The notes beneath the pieces are model-generated. The model had not been told where the DNA came from and made no database searches. It saw only the letters and a list, made by a program, of their open reading frames with translations. The translations under genes and the position numbers were made by a program. DNA of 57,976 nt from Gammaproteobacteria bacterium (GTDB lineage Bacteria; Pseudomonadota; Gammaproteobacteria; Burkholderiales; Burkholderiaceae_C), in NCBI GenBank assembly GCA_018820395.1, contig JAHJOG010000125.1:1-57976 (forward strand). Direction: 5' to 3'. Positions 55,901 to 57,976 of this stretch are shown here, piece after piece. Every line of letters begins with the position of its first letter. Position 1 is the first letter of the stretch.

Positions 55901-56997
55901 TGCAGGCGCAAGAACTCGCCGTGGGCGGCCGCACGCTGCACGACGTGGTGTTGGGCGGTTCGCGGGACGGAACGCTGTGGCGCGCCAACGTGGACGCGCG
56001 CGAGCTGAGCGGCTATGCGGAATACCGCCACGCGCAGGCCGGCCGGCTCTACGCGCGCCTCGCCCGCCTCAAGATCGAGCCGAGCACGGCCGACGCCGTC
56101 GAATCACTGCTGGACGAACAGCCCGACACCCTGCCGGCGCTCGACATCGTGATCGACGACTTCGAACTGTTGGGGCGGCGCCTGGGCCGGGCCGAGATCG
56201 ATGCGGTGAACCGCGGCGGCGCCAACCGCGAATGGCGGCTCAATCGGCTGGTGTTGAGCAACCCCGACGCCGTTTTCAGTGCGCAGGGCGCGTGGGCCAC
56301 GGTGCCCGGCCGCGGCGAGTCGCGCCGCACGTCGATGGACTTCAAGCTCGACATCGTCGATGCGGGCCAGCTGCTCGCGCGCTTCGGCATGAAAGACGTG
56401 CTGCGCCGCGGCAAGGGCCGTCTCGAAGGCCAGGTGCAATGGACCGGCTCGCCCTTCGCACTCAACTACCCCAGCCTCGACGGCACGCTGAAGATCGACG
56501 TCGAATCGGGGCAGTTTCTCAAGGCCGATCCAGGCATCGCCAAGCTGCTCGGCGTGCTCAGCCTGCAGGCCTTGCCGCGGCGGCTCACGCTCGACTTCCG
56601 CGACGTGTTCAGCCAGGGCTTCGCCTTCGACTTCCTGCGCGGCGACGCCACGGTCAGCCGCGGTGTGGCGAGCACCAACAACCTGCAGATGAAGGGCGTC
56701 AACGCGGCCGTGCTGATGGAAGGGCAGGCCGACATCGCGCACGAAACGCAGGAGCTGCGGGTGGTGGTGGTGCCCGAGATCAACGCCGGCACGGCCGCGC
56801 TGGTGGCCACGGCGATCAATCCCGCCATCGGGCTCGGGACCTTTCTCGCGCAGATGCTGCTGAGCAAGCCGCTCATCGCCGCCACCACGCAGGAGTTCAA
56901 GATCGACGGTTCCTGGACCGACCCGAAAATCACCAAGCAGCCACGGCAGTCGCTGCCCGAAGCGCTTCGCTCGCCTGCGCGGCCCTTGATTCAGTGA
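52924..56997 (+). CDS. YhdP/AsmA-like envelope protein
   Basis: A 1357-residue protein with an N-terminal signal anchor (WLLGLLIAAWLLVALSVFVL, about 22-41) and a long beta-rich AsmA/TamB-like body, including an N-terminal VEAQASRLLGVPVKIGSI and the C-terminal SLQALPRRLTLDFRDVFSQGFAFD (written in part), LRVVVVPEINAG and GLGTFLAQMLL hallmarks of TIGR02099/DUF3971. YhdP-type proteins bridge the inner and outer membrane and help move phospholipid. ATG 52924 is chosen for the anchor. The nitrilase gene follows after 13 bp. Confidence 0.9.
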   Translation: MNDTTSSPSRLLKITAATARWLLGLLIAAWLLVALSVFVLHGWIVPRIGEYRTAVEAQASRLLGVPVKIGSISAQSAGLFPSFELRDVEISGGRQDALSLGRVVASVSPRSVWRLSFEQLYTERPHVDVRVDAAGKLHIAGLDASSSGNGETRGADWFFAQREFVIQGGSVRWTDERRNAPALLLTDVQFIARNGGRTHAMRLDATPPEGWGERFSLRGRFRQPLLTVRTGNWRTWDGQLYAELPYVDVARLGQYVSLDARIKEANGALRLWADLSQGELTGGAADLALRRVDTALGKGLDSLVLRDFTGRIAGKQTPELLEVSTTELNFDTADGLRWPGGNLWFQHSAAGARNGERGALRADRLDLAALALIADRLPIGEATRKLIEAYRPRGRVERIDVSWRGPAGAPESYQARGRVSDFGVAAQAGVPSAHPRTTSGTPRPPIGTPGFSAATIDFDASQAGGSAAVAITNGVLDLPGIFEEPVVPLERLSAQLQWKLDGEKAQLQVSDLRFANTDAEGEAQATWRTSDPAMSAGGARFPGVLDLKGQLTRADGTRVFRYLPLEIPKETRDYVRDAVQKGTASLVEFKVKGDLWDMPFDDPRKGDFRIASKVAGVTYAFVPPAAGAKVAWPALTGLSGDLIFERSGMQVRKARGRLAGAPGIEISSADAQIADLAHHAPLLKVDAQAKGPLGELLKVGVPLAAEVGESLAHARATGDAAYKLKLDLPLSAMDKAKVQASIALADNEIQIAPETPALMHASGVLNFTESAFSMVGVQAQALGGAIRLEGGGRYAGSAQELSLRVQGNATAEGLRSVAGIDWLAQLAKDASGGTAYAGSFSVREGASEFSLNSNLQGLGLKLPAPLDKAADRAMPLSIEKKVVLREARAGRAKPLVHDRLSISLGDVGSAAYVRDISSADARVLRGAIAIGGPSADKATPPERGVFANIQLGRLDLPAWQALFSTATGKAPEAVANVSSADDALAYLPTSIAVQAQELAVGGRTLHDVVLGGSRDGTLWRANVDARELSGYAEYRHAQAGRLYARLARLKIEPSTADAVESLLDEQPDTLPALDIVIDDFELLGRRLGRAEIDAVNRGGANREWRLNRLVLSNPDAVFSAQGAWATVPGRGESRRTSMDFKLDIVDAGQLLARFGMKDVLRRGKGRLEGQVQWTGSPFALNYPSLDGTLKIDVESGQFLKADPGIAKLLGVLSLQALPRRLTLDFRDVFSQGFAFDFLRGDATVSRGVASTNNLQMKGVNAAVLMEGQADIAHETQELRVVVVPEINAGTAALVATAINPAIGLGTFLAQMLLSKPLIAATTQEFKIDGSWTDPKITKQPRQSLPEALRSPARPLIQ

Positions 56998-57010
56998 GGA
57001 GACCCACGCC

Positions 57011-57826
57011 ATGAAGATCGCAGCCATCCAGATGGTGTCGGCCATCGCCCGAGAGGCCAACCTCGAGCGTGCCCGCGCCCTGTTGGGAGAAGCCGCCGCC
57101 GCCGGTGCCGAGCTCGCCGTGCTGCCTGAATACTTCTGCACCATGGGCGCGCGGGACACCGACAAACTGGCGCTGCGCGAGACGCCCGGGTCGGGCGTCG
57201 TGCAAGACTTCCTGTCCACCGCGGCGCGCGAGCTCGGCCTGTGGATCGTCGGCGGCACGTTGCCGCTCGAGGCCGGCGACGATCAGCACGTCTACAACAC
57301 CTCGATGGTTTACGCACCCGATGGGCAATGCGTGGCGCGCTACGACAAGATCCACCTGTTCTTCTTCGACAACGGGCGCGAGCGCTACGACGAAGGCCGC
57401 GTCATCGCACCGGGGAAGACACCGGTCTGCTTCGACCTGCCGTCGCGCGACGGCCATCGCTGGCGCATCGGCATGAGCGTGTGCTACGACCTGCGCTTTC
57501 CGGAGCTCTATCGCGCGCTGGCGCGCCGCGGTGCCGAACTGCTGCTGGTGCCCAGCGCCTTTACGCGCACCACCGGCTCCGCGCACTGGGAAGTGCTGCT
57601 GCGTTCCCGCGCCATCGAAAACCTCGCCTGGGTCGTCGCGCCAGCGCAAGGCGGCACGCACGAGAACGGGCGACAGACCTGGGGCCAGTCGATGGTGGTC
57701 GACCCATGGGGCAGCGTGGTGGCTCAGCGCGCAAGCGAAGAAGGCCTGGTGCTTTTCGATCTGCTCGCGGAAGACGTCGAGCGAGCCCGCACCCGCTTGC
57801 CGGCCTTGCGGCACAGCGTTCTCTGA
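57011..57826 (+). CDS. Carbon-nitrogen hydrolase (Nit/omega-amidase-like)
   Basis: A 271-residue nitrilase-superfamily enzyme. The catalytic triad is E40 (VLPEYFCT), K113 (YDKIHLFFFD) and C158 (SVCYDLRFPELYR). The sequence fits the Nit1/Nit2 group, which removes deaminated-glutathione or omega-amide products; substrate is not certain. It follows the yhdP-like gene in beta-proteobacterial fashion. AGGAG precedes the ATG by about 8 bp. Confidence 0.93.
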   Translation: MKIAAIQMVSAIAREANLERARALLGEAAAAGAELAVLPEYFCTMGARDTDKLALRETPGSGVVQDFLSTAARELGLWIVGGTLPLEAGDDQHVYNTSMVYAPDGQCVARYDKIHLFFFDNGRERYDEGRVIAPGKTPVCFDLPSRDGHRWRIGMSVCYDLRFPELYRALARRGAELLLVPSAFTRTTGSAHWEVLLRSRAIENLAWVVAPAQGGTHENGRQTWGQSMVVDPWGSVVAQRASEEGLVLFDLLAEDVERARTRLPALRHSVL

Positions 57827-57829
57827 GCC

Positions 57830-57976
57830 GTGTCAGTGGCCTCCTTCGCACCGCCGGCCGCACGCAGCCTTCGCCATGCCTTTTCGGGCCTGCGCTCGAT
57901 CTGGCGTCGATGGTTTCTGTGGGTGCTGCTCGCCCTGCTGGTGCTGGTGCTGCTCGTCACCGTGGTGTGGCTCGCG
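57830..57976 (+). CDS. N-terminal part of an unidentified membrane protein
   Basis: Only 49 codons are in the window, open to its end. The GTG at 57830 lies 3 bp after the nitrilase stop. The N-terminal 27 residues are basic (RSLRHAFSGLRSIWRRW), followed by one membrane segment FLWVLLALLVLVLLVTVVWLA. It could be another AsmA/TamB-like or similar anchored protein; the family cannot be told from this piece. Confidence 0.6.
   Translation, partial: MSVASFAPPAARSLRHAFSGLRSIWRRWFLWVLLALLVLVLLVTVVWLA

Overview
The window is high-GC chromosomal DNA of a Gram-negative betaproteobacterium. Gene content and protein style point to the Burkholderiales, most likely Comamonadaceae and plausibly Variovorax: recA-recX, sucCD, TerC proteins, a PP2C/FHA/CHASE2-cyclase cluster beside a type IV pilin, DUF3717/DUF1289 and DUF2007 proteins. 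The taxonomic call is inferred from recognised families, not from a database search. No rRNA, tRNA, CRISPR array or intact mobile element was seen.

Layout. 1-2341: a QseBC-like two-component pair (kinase cut by the window edge) and a MarR regulator, all minus. 2406-4435: recA, recX and a small SRPBCC-like gene. 4470-8446: argC (minus), then sucC-sucD, a clear terminator and a first TerC gene. 8470-13187: PP2C phosphatase, FHA protein, CHASE2 adenylate cyclase and class-II cyclic-nucleotide phosphodiesterase, apparently one signalling unit. 13381-17787: major pilin behind a candidate sigma-54 promoter, then a 1242-residue PAP2/transporter-like/spermidine-synthase-like fusion. 17788-18433: no intact gene, with a decayed IS66 fragment. 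18434-25932: minor-pilin operon (pilE-like, fimT, pilV, pilW, pilX, pilY1) on the minus strand, nearly every junction overlapping. 26168-31285: iron-uptake operon with a candidate Fur box, TonB receptor, FMN alpha-hydroxyacid oxidase, PiuC-type hydroxylase, PepSY protein and cytochrome b561. 31296-33431: moaC and an M48 protease. 33424-35365: a manganese-type unit on the minus strand with a palindrome, a sigma-70 promoter, a yybP-ykoY riboswitch, TerC, an unknown membrane-tailed protein and a holin-IV-like protein. 35435-38925: small conserved proteins, yaeQ, purB and a glutathione transferase. 38944-45580: a seven-gene lipid-modification operon with junctions overlapping or within 6 bp (flavoprotein, DUF1365, cyclopropane-synthase-like methyltransferase, chalcone-isomerase-like, MFS, DUF3833, SDR). 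45871-48913: exported glutathione peroxidase, ferritin-like di-iron protein, and an ECF41 sigma factor with its AhpD-like partner. 48956-57976: rlpA and glnE (minus), then yhdP-like, nitrilase and a truncated membrane-protein gene (plus).

How it fits together. The strongest less obvious features are: (1) the riboswitch ahead of the second TerC gene, which puts two poorly characterised membrane proteins under predicted Mn2+ control; (2) the three-module membrane fusion directly behind the major pilin, whose synthase domain has lost the canonical aminopropyltransferase catalytic segment; (3) the phosphatase-FHA-cyclase-phosphodiesterase cluster next to the pilin; and (4) a complete lipid-remodelling operon of the kind associated with sigmaE/ChrR singlet-oxygen regulons, but with no adjacent sigma/anti-sigma pair.
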